From Bradyrhizobium sp. NAS80.1 (GTDB lineage Bacteria > Pseudomonadota > Alphaproteobacteria > Rhizobiales > Xanthobacteraceae), in the NCBI RefSeq assembly GCF_001908205.1, contig NZ_LGHL01000007.1:1-64000 (forward strand): a stretch of 64,000 nt of DNA, in the 5' to 3' direction. Shown here piece by piece: positions 26,240 to 36,038 of the stretch (position 1 is its first letter; each line of letters opens with the position of its first letter). The notes under the pieces were generated by a model that saw only the letters and a list, made by a program, of their open reading frames with translations, was not told where the DNA came from and did not search any database. The position numbers and the translations under genes were made by a program.

Positions 26240-27468
26240 GTTGCGTCTCTTGCAACGCGGATGTGCGTGACGACCGACATTCCCGACCGCAGCTGCGTGA
26301 GCAGGGGTTGGCCGGGATCGAATTCGATGCGGACCGGGATACGCTGCACCACCTTGGTGAAATTTCCGGTCGCGTTGTCCGGCGGCAGCAGGGCAAAGGT
26401 CGAACCGCTGGCCGGCGAAATGCGCTTCACACGGCCATGCAGGACCACATCGGGAAACATGTCGACGGTGACGTCAACCGGCTGCCCCGACGCTACGTGC
26501 ATCAGTTGCGTCTCCTTGTAGTTCGCCACGACGTAGACTTCCGGCAGCGGCACGACGGCAATCAGATTGGCGCCGATATTGACGTAGGTGCCTTCCTGGA
26601 CCATGCGCTCGCCGACGACACCATCGAACGGCGCCACGATGCGCGTGTACCCCAGACGCAGCTGGGCCGTCGTGAGGTCAGCCTGGGCAACGCGGAGCTT
26701 CGCACGCAGCAAGTTCTCATCGCCGTTCAGAATCTCGAGCTGGCTGCGCTGCGCCTCGATCGTCGCTTGGCTCGCCGCAAGCGTGGCGGTGGCCGTGTCG
26801 TGCGCGGCTGTCGCTTGCTCCAGCCGCTGCCGAGTGCCGGCGACGCCGCCGCGAAGAAGGTTGTCCTGTCGGTCCAGCTCTTGCTGCGTTTCCAATTCGC
26901 GGGCGGCGGCAGATCGGCGCTGCGCCTCGGCCTGGGCGATAACGGCGCGTTGATGGGTCTTCTTGTTTTCCAGGTTGTCGAGATCGGCCTGTGCTGCGGC
27001 GACACTCGCCTCGGCCTGGGACACGATCGCATCGTAGTCCGCCGGTTCGATCTCCATCAACAGTTCGCCAGCTTTGACCTGCTGGAAATCATGCACGGCA
27101 ACCCGCCTGACATTCCCGCTCACCCGAGCGCTCAATCGGGTCATCTCGGCATGCACGGTGGCGTTGTCGGTGGTCTGGACTGCGGCCGTTCCCACCCAGG
27201 CATTCCAACGGCCTGACGTCACCAGGACGAGCGCTACCGCCGCGCCGACCGCTATCAGCGGCATGATCAGGCGTCTCCGGTTACGCGATGTGGCGCCTGG
27301 ACCGGGCTCGTTTGGGGCGGCGGGTTGAGCCTTGGCCTGCGCGGGCGCCAGATTTGCGGGGCGATGGTCGGCTGGAACAGCCTTAGCTTCCACGAACGCT
27401 GCGGCGGCCTGGCCAGCTTCGGAGCGCCCGATCGCAACAGCTTCGGAGATCGTGGTCACGGTATCCAT
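26236..27468 (-). CDS. HlyD/EmrA-type membrane fusion protein
   Basis: A 410-residue adaptor protein. It has a cytosolic N-terminus rich in Pro and Ala, one transmembrane segment (LIMPLIAVGAAVALVLVTSG near residues 65-85), a biotinyl-lipoyl-like strand (TVHAEMTRLSARVSGNV), a long coiled-coil hairpin (about 130-230) and a beta-barrel domain (YTRIVAPFDGVVGERM). The start at 27468 is chosen over the longer frame because AAGGGAAG precedes it by 5 bases and the family begins here. It should connect the MFS protein at 24647 to an outer-membrane channel. Confidence 0.88.
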   Translation of the reverse strand: MDTVTTISEAVAIGRSEAGQAAAAFVEAKAVPADHRPANLAPAQAKAQPAAPNEPGPGATSRNRRRLIMPLIAVGAAVALVLVTSGRWNAWVGTAAVQTTDNATVHAEMTRLSARVSGNVRRVAVHDFQQVKAGELLMEIEPADYDAIVSQAEASVAAAQADLDNLENKKTHQRAVIAQAEAQRRSAAARELETQQELDRQDNLLRGGVAGTRQRLEQATAAHDTATATLAASQATIEAQRSQLEILNGDENLLRAKLRVAQADLTTAQLRLGYTRIVAPFDGVVGERMVQEGTYVNIGANLIAVVPLPEVYVVANYKETQLMHVASGQPVDVTVDMFPDVVLHGRVKRISPASGSTFALLPPDNATGNFTKVVQRIPVRIEFDPGQPLLTQLRSGMSVVTHIRVARDAT

Positions 27469-27577
27469 GTTGCTTCCCTTTCTCGGTCTGGGCGGAGCCG
27501 CCCGAAGCTGGGGATCGCCACTGTGCCCAGGCACGGCGCGGTGCTGACGATCTTTTCGGACACCTAAGGTTCCCGGG

Positions 27578-28360
27578 CTAACGCGCGGTCCAGCCGCCAT
27601 CGACAGAGATCGCGGTACCCGTGATCTGATCCGCCGCGGCCGAACACAGGAAGGAGACGGTGCCGCCAAGCTGCTCCGGAGAGGCGAACTCCAACGACGG
27701 TTGCTTCTCAGCGAGGAGTTGGTTGGTTGCTTCCTTCTGGCTGATGCGCTTTTCGGCTGCGATGTCGTTGATCTGCTTCTCGACCAACGGCGTACGAACC
27801 CAACCCGGGCAGACCGCATTGCAGGTCACACCGCTGCCGGCGGTCTCGAGGCCGACCACCTTCGTCAGACCCACCAGGCCATGCTTGGCCGCGACATAGG
27901 CCGCCTTGTGCGTCGAGGCGACGAGGCCGTGCGCGGAGGCAATGTTGACGATGCGTCCCCAGCGCTGCTTCTTCATCTGGGGCACCGCGGCCGCGATGCC
28001 GTGGAATGCCGCAGACAGATTGATGTCGAGGATGGCGTGCCACTTGGCGGGCGGGAATTCCTCCACCGGTGCGGTGAACTGGATGCCGGCATTGTTGACG
28101 AGGATGTCGAGGCGTCCGAACTTCCCGATCGTCGCGTCAATCAGTGCGCGCACGGCCCCGCCCTTCGACATGTCGGCGCCGTCGTAGATGACATGCACGT
28201 CGTGCTTACGCTCGATGCCGCTGCGGATCTTCTCGATCTCTCCGGCGTCGCCAAAGCCGTTCAAGACGACGTCGGCGCCGGCCTTGGCGAGCTCCTCGGC
28301 GATGCCGAGCCCGATGCCGCTGGTTGACCCGGTGACGATCGCGACCTTGCCCTTCAACAT
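27578..28360 (-). CDS. 3-hydroxybutyrate dehydrogenase (SDR)
   Basis: A 260-residue classical SDR that oxidises D-3-hydroxybutyrate to acetoacetate with NAD. It has TGSTSGIG at residues 10-17, NNAGIQF, the catalytic Ser in NIASAHGLVAS, and YVAAKHG. The long ADxSK segment, CNAVCPGWVRTPLVEKQI and the C-terminal ISVDGGWTA are typical of bacterial 3-HB dehydrogenases, and EKQPSLEF is the family's C-terminal substrate loop. It lies next to a patatin and acetoacetate decarboxylase, so together they would turn storage-polymer breakdown products into acetone and CO2 or feed acetoacetate into metabolism. Confidence 0.9.
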   Translation of the reverse strand: MLKGKVAIVTGSTSGIGLGIAEELAKAGADVVLNGFGDAGEIEKIRSGIERKHDVHVIYDGADMSKGGAVRALIDATIGKFGRLDILVNNAGIQFTAPVEEFPPAKWHAILDINLSAAFHGIAAAVPQMKKQRWGRIVNIASAHGLVASTHKAAYVAAKHGLVGLTKVVGLETAGSGVTCNAVCPGWVRTPLVEKQINDIAAEKRISQKEATNQLLAEKQPSLEFASPEQLGGTVSFLCSAAADQITGTAISVDGGWTAR

Positions 28361-28402
28361 GAGAAGTCCTTTCGATGCTTGAGAGATAAACCGGCCGGGC
28401 GC

Positions 28403-29596
28403 TCAATCGCGGCGGTGGATGTCATGGGTGACGATGCCGAGCTCGGGAGGTGGCGGGTCGAGGCGCCGCCCGTCGGCCAGCGTGCGGCGGATATCCTCCA
28501 GTCCGCTCTGCCAATGCGCGCGCATCGCGCTTAGCCCGAATTCGTAGTCCCTCGAATGGCCCTCATGGAGCTTGGTTTGATAGATCAAGTGAATGATGTT
28601 GTGAGAGCGGTGACGGGCCAGATCAGCGATGGCCCGCATTTCCGGGTCCTGCCTTGCGCTATCCGGCAGCTTATCGAGTGTCCGCTGCAGCGCCTGGCGC
28701 ATCTTCTGCATCCTTAGTGCCTGGTCGGTGACAGCGCGCGTGCGGCTCGAATACTGGATGTCCTTCTGCCGGCTCGATACCTCCATCATGTCGTAAGGAA
28801 CGCGGCCTTTTGCCGACCAGAGGTCGACCTGGAATGTCAGCGTGTCGCTTGGTTTCCCGGAGAGCACGTGAGAAAGAGGCGTGTTCGAGACCACGCCGCC
28901 ATCCCAATAGTGCTCGCCTTCGATTTCGACGGCGGGGAATCCCGGCGGCAGCGCGCCTGAAGCCATGAAATGTTTCGGTCCCAGCCGGCGTTCGGCAGTA
29001 TCGAAATAGGTCAGGTTGCCGGTGCGGACGTTGACCGCGCCGACACTGACGCGCACATCGCCCGCGTTGAGCCGGTCGAAATCGACGAGCCGCTCCAGGG
29101 TCCGGTGCAACGGTGCCGTGTCGTAGAAGCTGGTCGCGGCATCTCCTGAAAACGGCGAGAAGAGCGGCGAGGGAAAGCGCGGCTTGAAGAAGCCTGGTTG
29201 CCCCTGGACCAGCGCGCGCATTGCCGCCAGCACGTTGCGGACCGATTTGATATCGAAAGCAAAGGGCAGGGCGTCGACCAGCCCTTCGCCGGCGGGCAAC
29301 TCTATCGAATAGGCGCAGATCAGCTCCCAGAACTCGCGCAGCCGGTCCACGCGCTCGTCTTCGGGGGAGCCTGCGATAATGGCCGCATTCAGCGCCCCGA
29401 TCGAAATGCCGGCCAGCCAATTTGGCCGGATACCGGCTTCATGGATGCCCTCATAGACTCCGGCCTGGTAGGCCCCCAAAGCGCCGCCACCCTGCAGCAC
29501 CAGCGCTACAACGTCGTAAGGCAGCTGCCTGGTCTGCTGCAGCACAGGACTGCTCTGTTCGCGCATCACGTTCAACATTGCCAAAACTCCCTGCAT
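28403..29596 (-). CDS. patatin-like phospholipase with DUF3734-type C-terminus
   Basis: A 397-residue serine acyl hydrolase. The oxyanion loop is QGGGALGAYQAG (near residue 34), the nucleophile motif GISIGALNAA (GxSxG) and the dyad aspartate is in WDGGVVSNTPL. The C-terminal third, with VSSRQKDIQYSSRTR and HNIIHLIYQTK, matches the extra domain often found in rhizobial patatins near PHB-cycle genes. It lies between acetoacetate decarboxylase and 3-HB dehydrogenase in the same direction with short gaps, so it may act on lipid or storage granules; that link is inferred from the neighbours only. Confidence 0.88.
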   Translation of the reverse strand: MQGVLAMLNVMREQSSPVLQQTRQLPYDVVALVLQGGGALGAYQAGVYEGIHEAGIRPNWLAGISIGALNAAIIAGSPEDERVDRLREFWELICAYSIELPAGEGLVDALPFAFDIKSVRNVLAAMRALVQGQPGFFKPRFPSPLFSPFSGDAATSFYDTAPLHRTLERLVDFDRLNAGDVRVSVGAVNVRTGNLTYFDTAERRLGPKHFMASGALPPGFPAVEIEGEHYWDGGVVSNTPLSHVLSGKPSDTLTFQVDLWSAKGRVPYDMMEVSSRQKDIQYSSRTRAVTDQALRMQKMRQALQRTLDKLPDSARQDPEMRAIADLARHRSHNIIHLIYQTKLHEGHSRDYEFGLSAMRAHWQSGLEDIRRTLADGRRLDPPPPELGIVTHDIHRRD

Positions 29597-29610
29597 GGCA
29601 GCCTATCCGG

Positions 29611-30408
29611 TCAGCCGGCGTTGGTCTCGATCAAGGTTTCGGAGCCGGCCCCGCGCCATCGCGCAACCGCCGAGCCCAGATAGTCGTGAACCACAGTGCC
29701 GAGCCCGAGGGTCAAGTCGGCGACAACGTGCTTCGCCGACAGCACCTGCAGCACAGGCAGCTCGGCGACGGGCGCGAGCGCATGCGAATAGAGATCGAGC
29801 GCCGCGGGACCGGTCCAGGCGCCTTTCACGGTGATATCCTCACAATGGAAACGCACCAGCTCGCAGATGCGGGCGGTGCCGTCGACATGCGGGATGATCT
29901 TAAGCAGGAAATTGGGAGCGGCGAGCTTTCTGGCTTCGACTGATATGTCGAGGGCGCGATGTTTGTAGCCCATGGTGCCAGTCGCGATGCGCACCGACCC
30001 GTAGTTCAGGGTGCCGACGAGCGTGTCGATCTCGACCGCCAGCTTCGGCTGCGCCAGCTTCTTGGGAAAGCCCCACAGCTCGCGACCACCGGCGATCGGT
30101 GGATGGTCGTTGAGGAACATCTGGTGGACGAAGCTGCCGGCCTGGCCCTTGTAGCGCACGGAGATGACCTGACCGCTTTCGGTGTAGTCGCCGAAGCCGG
30201 TCGAGTCGGGCATGCGGATGAATTCGTAGTTCACCACCGGCTCGGTGAACTCCAGCGGCTCAGGCACGATCCGGCGCAGCGCTTCCGGGTCCGTCCTGTA
30301 CTGGATGACGAAATACTCGCGGTCGATGAAGCGATAAGGGCCGGATGGAAATGCAGGGCTCGTCAGCGGCATCGCGAACGCTGTTGCGCGCACGGTCTCG
30401 TGTTTCAT
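29611..30408 (-). CDS. adc: acetoacetate decarboxylase
   Basis: A 265-residue enzyme converting acetoacetate to acetone and CO2 through a Schiff base. The family block [13 protein letters not shown] holds the catalytic lysine pair, and [15 protein letters not shown] and VSVRYKGQ-like segments are conserved. The ATG at 30408 is preferred to an upstream TTG because GGAG lies at a good distance. It is followed by the patatin gene after 14 bases and preceded by the flavoprotein gene. Acetoacetate would come from the 3-HB dehydrogenase at 27578. Confidence 0.9.
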   Translation of the reverse strand: MKHETVRATAFAMPLTSPAFPSGPYRFIDREYFVIQYRTDPEALRRIVPEPLEFTEPVVNYEFIRMPDSTGFGDYTESGQVISVRYKGQAGSFVHQMFLNDHPPIAGGRELWGFPKKLAQPKLAVEIDTLVGTLNYGSVRIATGTMGYKHRALDISVEARKLAAPNFLLKIIPHVDGTARICELVRFHCEDITVKGAWTGPAALDLYSHALAPVAELPVLQVLSAKHVVADLTLGLGTVVHDYLGSAVARWRGAGSETLIETNAG

Positions 30409-30488
30409 CGTGGTCAAGCTCCAGAGTGATCTGAGGTGAGCGGGCCGCGCTTCTGCGGAGGAAGCGCGGCCCGCTTCGCGTGAAGGGT

Positions 30489-31706
30489 CTAGAAGAAGCC
30501 GGTCACATCAGTCACACGTTCGGGATCGGCCGAGGCCAGCGCGGCGGCACGCTCGGCCCGCGGCGGATAGATCCAGACGGTGTTGATTTCCTGCTTGGTC
30601 TTCTTGGCGACGTCGCCGACCATTTTGACCTTGCGCTCCCAGCCGGTCGTGAACAGCGCGCCGGCTCCGCCCAGGTCCAGGCAGGTGACGTAGCCCGTCT
30701 GGTGGTAGTGTTTGGTCGGAACGCCCAGCAACTCGGCGGCGGCGTTGTTGCCGGCAAACGCGCCCATTCGCGTGGCGTGCTGGCATGACATCAGTGCGTA
30801 ATTGCCGTCATCGTCGCAGGCGGCGCGGGCGGCATCGCCGGTCGCGAAGACTCCCGGCGCTCCCGGCACGCGCAGATCGCGATCAACCAGCAGCCGGCCG
30901 AAATTGTCGCGCTCGGCGGGAATCTGCTGCGTCAACGGCGCGGCGCGAATGCCGGCTGCCCAGACTACGGTCTCGGCCTCTATGCGTTCGCTGGAGGTCA
31001 ACGTGACGCCGGCTTTGTCGAGCGAGGCGACGCAATCTCCGAGGCGGGTCTCCACACCGAGCTTGCGCAGGGCATCCTCGATGACCGGGCGGGGACCTTC
31101 GCCCATATCGGGAGCGATCGCAGGGCTGCGCTCGACAATGATGACGCGCGGCATGCCATTCTTGCCCAAGATATCGCGCAGGCGCGCTGTCATTTCGGTA
31201 GCCGCCTCGATGCCAGTGAAGCCGCCGCCGGCGACGACGACCGTGTCGCGGCCGTTCACGGCCGGCCGCCCGGGAAGGCTTTGCAGATGCTTGTCGAGAG
31301 CGAGCGCATCGTCGAGCGAATCGACACTGAAGCCATGCTCGGCAAGGCCAGGGATACTCGGACGGAATAGCCGGCTGCCTGTGGCCACAACAAGGCGATC
31401 GTAGGTGAGTGTCTTTCGCGAGCCGTCGGCCGTCGCGATCTGCACCGTTCGGGACTTGGTGTCGACAGTCTCGGCGCTACCTTGCACATAGACGACGTCG
31501 ATGGCCTTGAGGACGTCAAGCAGCGGCGCCGTCAAGGTCTCGGGCTTCGGCTCGTAGAGCCGGGGGCGGACCACCAGCGTCGGCTCGGGCGCAACCAGCG
31601 CTATCTCGAGCTTTTCGGGCGAAACGCCCTGGATGTCGCGCAGACGGGCGGCGGAAAGTGCAGCGTACATGCCGGCGAAGCCGGCGCCGATGATAAGTAG
31701 TCGCAC
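30489..31706 (-). CDS. NDH-2-like FAD/NAD(P) oxidoreductase
   Basis: A 405-residue flavoprotein from GTG 31706 (GGAG 7 bases upstream; the open frame extends much further but without support). The FAD motif [14 protein letters not shown] is at the very N-terminus, a second dinucleotide motif [13 protein letters not shown] near residue 165, and the FAD-binding GVFATGDAA near 285. The tail resembles type II NADH dehydrogenases without a clear membrane helix. It would pass electrons from NAD(P)H to quinone or another acceptor. It is the first gene of the minus-strand run with acetoacetate decarboxylase. Confidence 0.82.
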   Translation of the reverse strand: MRLLIIGAGFAGMYAALSAARLRDIQGVSPEKLEIALVAPEPTLVVRPRLYEPKPETLTAPLLDVLKAIDVVYVQGSAETVDTKSRTVQIATADGSRKTLTYDRLVVATGSRLFRPSIPGLAEHGFSVDSLDDALALDKHLQSLPGRPAVNGRDTVVVAGGGFTGIEAATEMTARLRDILGKNGMPRVIIVERSPAIAPDMGEGPRPVIEDALRKLGVETRLGDCVASLDKAGVTLTSSERIEAETVVWAAGIRAAPLTQQIPAERDNFGRLLVDRDLRVPGAPGVFATGDAARAACDDDGNYALMSCQHATRMGAFAGNNAAAELLGVPTKHYHQTGYVTCLDLGGAGALFTTGWERKVKMVGDVAKKTKQEINTVWIYPPRAERAAALASADPERVTDVTGFF

Positions 31707-31825
31707 GTGATCTGCTCCTTTGGTTTGAACATCTCGGACGATGCGCGTCACCACCGCCGCCCCCATCCGGGAGAGCTTCTTGAGTTCGACAACGACGCGA
31801 AGACGTGAAACGAAGTCGCTAGTTC

Positions 31826-32107
31826 TCAACGACCTCGGCAGTCCGGCATCGACGGCCAGCTGCGGCGAAGGAAAATCGGTTGCGCGGTGCTCGGGCCCCA
31901 GTCGTCGTAGGGCAGTTGAGCGCCATCTCTGGTCATGATGGACATCACCGGATTGGTCGCCTGCACGGATTGCGCCGGAATTTCCACCTGCTCGCCGGTT
32001 GCTGAGGTGAAGCGAACAGCGAGCGAAAGTCCGTGTACGAGTGTGGTTGCGGCAAGTCGCCGTCGCGGTGCGATCCCACGATATCTGACGATGCTGTTCC
32101 AGATCAT
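31826..32107 (-). pseudogene. N-terminal remnant of an exported alpha/beta hydrolase (chloroperoxidase-like)
   Basis: From ATG 32107 the minus strand reads MIWNSIVRYRGIAP, a hydrophobic leader, then SVQATNPVMSIMTRDGAQLP and YDDWGPSTAQPIFL. The second part matches the start of non-haem chloroperoxidase-type hydrolases (MSTITTKDG, YYKDWG, QPVFF). After that the similarity fades within 15 residues and TGA follows, so the catalytic Ser, Asp and His are gone. The upstream leader is duplicated at 42020. Confidence 0.5.
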
Positions 32108-32220
32108 CTTCGTCCTCCGTCCGGTTGGATGCGAGCACCGCGGTGTTCTAGCGGATCGAAGCTGCGGCTGCGCCAGAGCGATTGCCGTCCGTGTAGAGCG
32201 ATTGCTGCTAACGCTTCTGC
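32067..32220 (-). repeat. 154-bp dispersed repeat, copy A
   Basis: Matches 41907-42060 (opposite orientation) over 154 bases without gaps and with about 25 mismatches by eye (84% identity). It covers a short frame ending DGGRR-stop and, overlapping as ATGA, the start of MIWNSIVRYRGIAP. Only copy A continues into hydrolase-like sequence. Confidence 0.8.
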
Positions 32221-32538
32221 CTCCGTCAATCGCCCTAAGGTCGCTGACCCGCGGATGGCTCTGCCAGTTGCTGGCTGGCTTGTGCTCTTCGCTTTTGATG
32301 CTGTTGTCTAATCGCTGCTTGGGCGTCAAGCATATAGTTTCGCCGAGGAGACGCTGCCGGGTGCATGGTTGTCTTCGCGGTCGACATTAGCCGCCGCATG
32401 ATGGAGCTTCGCGGGACGAGCCTTCAATGTGGACGACGCACTTTGCTGAGTCAGCAGTGCAACAGCATCAGCGGAATGGCTCGGCCCACGTCCCGGCAGG
32501 GACACCTTAGGCGTTCAGGTTCTGAACGCTATCGGGAC
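32221..32538. other. region between repeat copy A and the IS110 element
   Basis: About 320 bases. I see no gene; open frames here lack ribosome binding sites and family patterns. The downstream end of the IS110 element probably lies in the last part. Confidence 0.3.
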
Positions 32539-33563
32539 TCATGCGGCGGCTCCGGCATTCGGATTAAATAGCTCGCCGGTCTTAAGCATCGTATGCATTA
32601 TTACCGCCCGTTTGCGCGCCACGGCCAGGCAGCTCTTTTGAAGCCGATCCTCTCCCGGAGCTGCAGACCCCATGTGCGCAGTGTGCTGCGGGTTGAGCTG
32701 CGCGTCAGAATGACCGCCGCCGCTTCGTAGAGCAGCCCTCGCAAAGGGCGGTCGCCGCGTCGGGATATGTGGCCGTCATAATCGACTTCTCCGGATTGGT
32801 AGCGGCGCGTTGTTAGGCCGATCCACGCACCAACAGATCGAGATCTCCTGAAGTTGCCAGGCTCCTCAATGGCTGTGGTAAAGGAGGTTGCGGTGATCGC
32901 ACCGATGCCAGGAATCGACATGAGGATGCGGCAAGCCTGGCTTTGGCGCGCGTCCCGCACCAATTGGCGTTCGAGTTCGGCGGCGCGGACGCGAATGCCA
33001 CGCCAAGCTTCCAGCATCGGCAGCACGATGGATGCAAGTCTGTCCTGGTCGGCAAGAAGCCTCCGCACATTCTTCTCGAAGGTGCTTCCCTTTCCGGCGG
33101 GAACGAGCAGACCGAAGGTTTTCATGACACCGCGGATCTGGTTGGAAAGCTCGGTAGTGATTCGGACCAGCCGCGTCCGCGCTGCGACAAGCGTGCGGGT
33201 CAGCATGCTGTCGAATCCCTTCACACGCACCTCACGAAAGAACCCGGCTTCCGCGAGCTGCGCCAGACCATCGGCGTCGTTCGCGTCCGTCTTGTTCGTC
33301 GCCATATCGAGCGCTGCTTTAGCATGGCGCGCATCGATACAGATCGCCGGCACCCCTTCGGTGCGCAGAGAATGATAGAACCATACCGACAGCGGTCCGG
33401 TCTCGAATACCACGCGTTTCACGGATGGCGCCCGCTTCCGGATGAGCTCGGCGATAATGCTGGGATCAGATGCGCACTTGCCGCGCCAGATCCGTTCACC
33501 CGCTCGGCAGATCGAGACTGCCGTCTCTTTCATCGACACGTCGAGACCAATATATTCTTCCAT
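32539..33563 (-). mobile_element. IS110-family transposase gene, one-base frameshift near the 3' end
   Basis: From ATG 33563 the product has the IS110 layout: an N-terminal DEDD domain (MEEYIGLDVSMKETAV, VFETGP, ATNKTDANDADGLAQL) and a C-terminal transposase-20 domain (SIPGIGAITATSF, GAWIGLTTRRYQSGE, ISRRGDRPLRGLLYEAA). The frame then reads FKRAAWPWRANGR and stops at 32601. Restoring one G near 32629 gives AAVAVARKRAVIMHTML and the usual ending NPNAGAAA before TGA 32539-32541. The frameshift removes about 30 residues of the tail. IS110 elements lack clear inverted repeats, so the borders are not defined. Confidence 0.8.
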
Positions 33564-33888
33564 GGCTGTTCTCAATTCGATGCTTGGGCCCGGCGTCCAG
33601 TCGTGAGCCCGTATCTCCATCCTATCGGGGAACAGCCACTGATTCAGGGGCGACTCGCTCCCGCGATTACCCCATGTGGACGGCTCCTCCACGCGCACGA
33701 GAGGCCAAGGTTGAGGCTCCCACGGCCCCGGGGGGAGCAACCTACGCGGCAACTTCGGTCAATAGAGAACCTGACGTGCGGCCGACCTAGTCGCCGCACG
33801 CTGCCAACCAGAGTGCCGGTAGGTCCAGGGCCTTAATGCCGACAGTGCTCAACAGTGATGTCGACAACAGCCGGAATTGCTTCCCTGG
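33564..33888. other. region between IS110 transposase and SDR gene
   Basis: About 325 bases that probably contain the upstream end of the IS110 element. No separate gene is recognisable on either strand. Confidence 0.3.
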
Positions 33889-34551
33889 TCATTCGGTCGC
33901 GAGGCCGTAATTCGCTTCGACCGTCCAGGAATCCTTCGGTTGGCTGTACAGCTGCCAGAAGTGCTCGGCCACCGACGAGGCTTCTTTCGAGTCTGGGGAA
34001 ACGAAGGCAAAGATAGTCACTGTCGCGACGTGAATTCCCTTTTCCCGGAACGGCTCGAAAAGTCCGTGAGCCAAAGCACGAATGCCGGCCTTGCCGATGC
34101 TGATCGAGAGATAGTCCGGGCTTGGGGCGAGTGCGAAGCCGCCCCCCGTCAACAGGATCGCGCCGGACTTTTGCTCTTCCATCCTCGGGGCGACCGCCTG
34201 AGCGGCAACAAGCGCTCCTCCGATGTTCACGGCGAGATCGCTATTGAAGCTGTCGCGCGGCTGTTCTGAGAGAGCCGCCTTGCGCATGGATGCGGCGTTG
34301 TAGTGTAGGACCTCGATTGAGCCGTGCTGCTTCTGAAGCGCACCGATCAGGTCCGTGACGCTCTTCGGATCGCCCGAGTCTACTCCGCGAGAACTAGCCT
34401 TGTATCCCTTCCTTGTTAGCCGTTCTGCCAATTCTTGTGTCTTGGCGACGCTCCGGGCTGCTAGAACCACTTGGAAACCTTCTTTGGCAAAGCGTTCGGC
34501 AGTCGCGAAACCGATCCCTGGGCCCGCTCCGATACTGAGAAATGTCTTCAT
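33889..34551 (-). CDS. short-chain dehydrogenase/reductase
   Basis: A 220-residue SDR-like protein starting at ATG 34551 (AAAGGA upstream). The cofactor loop is GAGPGIGFATAERF; strand 2 ends AARSVAK, suggesting NADP. The usual NNAG is replaced by YNAAS, and the Tyr-x3-Lys site appears as DYLSISIGKAG, where Tyr and Lys are spaced differently from YxxxK. So the catalytic set is atypical. It lies 185 bases after an AraC-type regulator on the same strand, which may control it. Confidence 0.8.
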   Translation of the reverse strand: MKTFLSIGAGPGIGFATAERFAKEGFQVVLAARSVAKTQELAERLTRKGYKASSRGVDSGDPKSVTDLIGALQKQHGSIEVLHYNAASMRKAALSEQPRDSFNSDLAVNIGGALVAAQAVAPRMEEQKSGAILLTGGGFALAPSPDYLSISIGKAGIRALAHGLFEPFREKGIHVATVTIFAFVSPDSKEASSVAEHFWQLYSQPKDSWTVEANYGLATE

Positions 34552-34736
34552 CTCATGATTCCTTTCGGCGTTGCGCTTGAAGTCGGTGATGGCATCGGGC
34601 CGAAGCGACACGCCCAATGTCGGAAACGCTGGCGCTTTCGGCACGTTTGGCCGGTCCGTCATGCAATCAGCGCCTAAATACCCGGTTGCTACCCAGTATT
34701 TCCTGTTCAAGAAGCGGGCGTCGGCGAAGGATATGC

Positions 34737-35687
34737 TTACCGCACGTGTCGCCGCCAATCGCTGGGGCTCTCGCCCGTCAACTTCCTGAATGCCGCAGCA
34801 AAGGCAGTCTGCGAGGAATAGCCGAGCGCGATTGCGATCGACACGATCGAATCGTCGGTGTCGCGCAGCATGCTCATGGCCTGCTCGAGATGGCGCTGGC
34901 GCAGCCAGGCATGAGGCGACAGCCCGGTGCTTTCCTTGAAGGCGCGGCAGAAGTGGAAGCGCGAGAGCCCCGCATCCGCGGCTAGCGCAGCAAGCGATAC
35001 GTCCGCATCGCGCCCTGAACGCAGGCGTTCGATGGCGCGTCTCAGCACGTTTGGCGACAGGCCACCTGTGACCGGCTGAACCGCTGCCGAAGAGCCCGCG
35101 TGCGCCGCGAGGAGGCGCGTAGCCAGGAGATCCGTCAGTTGGTGTCTGAACAGCGCATCCAGCGCCGCAGAGCCTTCCAGGGCGTCGGCCGCGCTCAGCA
35201 GCAATCGAGATGTAATGGAATCGGGATGCGCAGTCCGTTCCACGAGGTCGCCGGGAGCGGTTGTGCCGGCTTCGTGGGCAACGCGGTCGAGCGTGCTGTG
35301 CGGAAGATAAAGCTGAAGGACACTCAGAGGCTGGTAGATGTCCCATCGTGAGGTTGAACCGGCCGGAATGATCGTCACCGTCCCAGGTCGTGTCATTCCG
35401 TTCACAAGCACCTTCCCGTCGCGACGCTCGAACCGCACCGGCTCGGCGGGGAACGTCATGATGACGTGGTCGGCCATGGGGCGGACGACGTCGTGGAGAG
35501 GATCATGTCGCCAGAAGGTGATCACCCCGCTGGATGGGTCGGACGCCATGTGGAGTGGTGCCGTCTTGAGTACGCGCGTCATTTCCGCATCGGCGTGAGA
35601 ACGTTCGGCGTTCTCAAGAGCGTTCTCTTGCACGCTGGGTGCCAACGACGAATGTTGAGAACACTTGCTGATGATCGGACTGCTCAT
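34737..35687 (-). CDS. AraC-family transcriptional regulator
   Basis: A 316-residue regulator. The N-terminal part (about 40-190) is a cupin-like sensor domain, and the last 100 residues are the double helix-turn-helix: LAALAADAGLSRFHFCRAFKES and IVSIAIALGYSSQTAFAAAFRK, ending in GESPSDWRRHVR. It precedes the SDR gene at 34551 in the same direction and may activate it. The ligand is unknown. The exact start is uncertain because ATG codons near the N-terminus have only weak ribosome binding sites. Confidence 0.88.
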   Translation of the reverse strand: MSSPIISKCSQHSSLAPSVQENALENAERSHADAEMTRVLKTAPLHMASDPSSGVITFWRHDPLHDVVRPMADHVIMTFPAEPVRFERRDGKVLVNGMTRPGTVTIIPAGSTSRWDIYQPLSVLQLYLPHSTLDRVAHEAGTTAPGDLVERTAHPDSITSRLLLSAADALEGSAALDALFRHQLTDLLATRLLAAHAGSSAAVQPVTGGLSPNVLRRAIERLRSGRDADVSLAALAADAGLSRFHFCRAFKESTGLSPHAWLRQRHLEQAMSMLRDTDDSIVSIAIALGYSSQTAFAAAFRKLTGESPSDWRRHVR

Positions 35688-36038
35688 GCCAGATGCTCGC
35701 GTGAGGGAGGCTCAAGGTCGCTGCCTCGGGAACGCTCGCAATAATGACCACAAACATCACTTTGCGGTATCGTACAGTCTGCCGAGTTCCATTAGTTCTG
35801 AGATTAGTTCGACCTCTACCTTAGGATAGTGACGCATGAGTTGTTTTTTGAATTCGCACGAAATCGCCCAACATACTTGGCTGGATTACAAGGGGGAGAT
35901 CGAAAGGCGGAATGCAGCATCGACAAGCTGTCCCCGACCCATCGCTGTCTATTGCGGCGATAAAATTTCGAAAGGGTTGAGCGAGATTGCTGTTGAGGCG
36001 GAGTCAGAACGTGGCTGCGGGGTGATGGCGTTGCTCGA
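35688..36038. other. intergenic region upstream of the AraC gene
   Basis: About 350 bases between the AraC start and the end of the response regulator. A 69-codon plus-strand frame at 35836-36045 exists, but it overlaps the response regulator end, has no known pattern and no ribosome binding site, so I do not call it. Confidence 0.35.
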
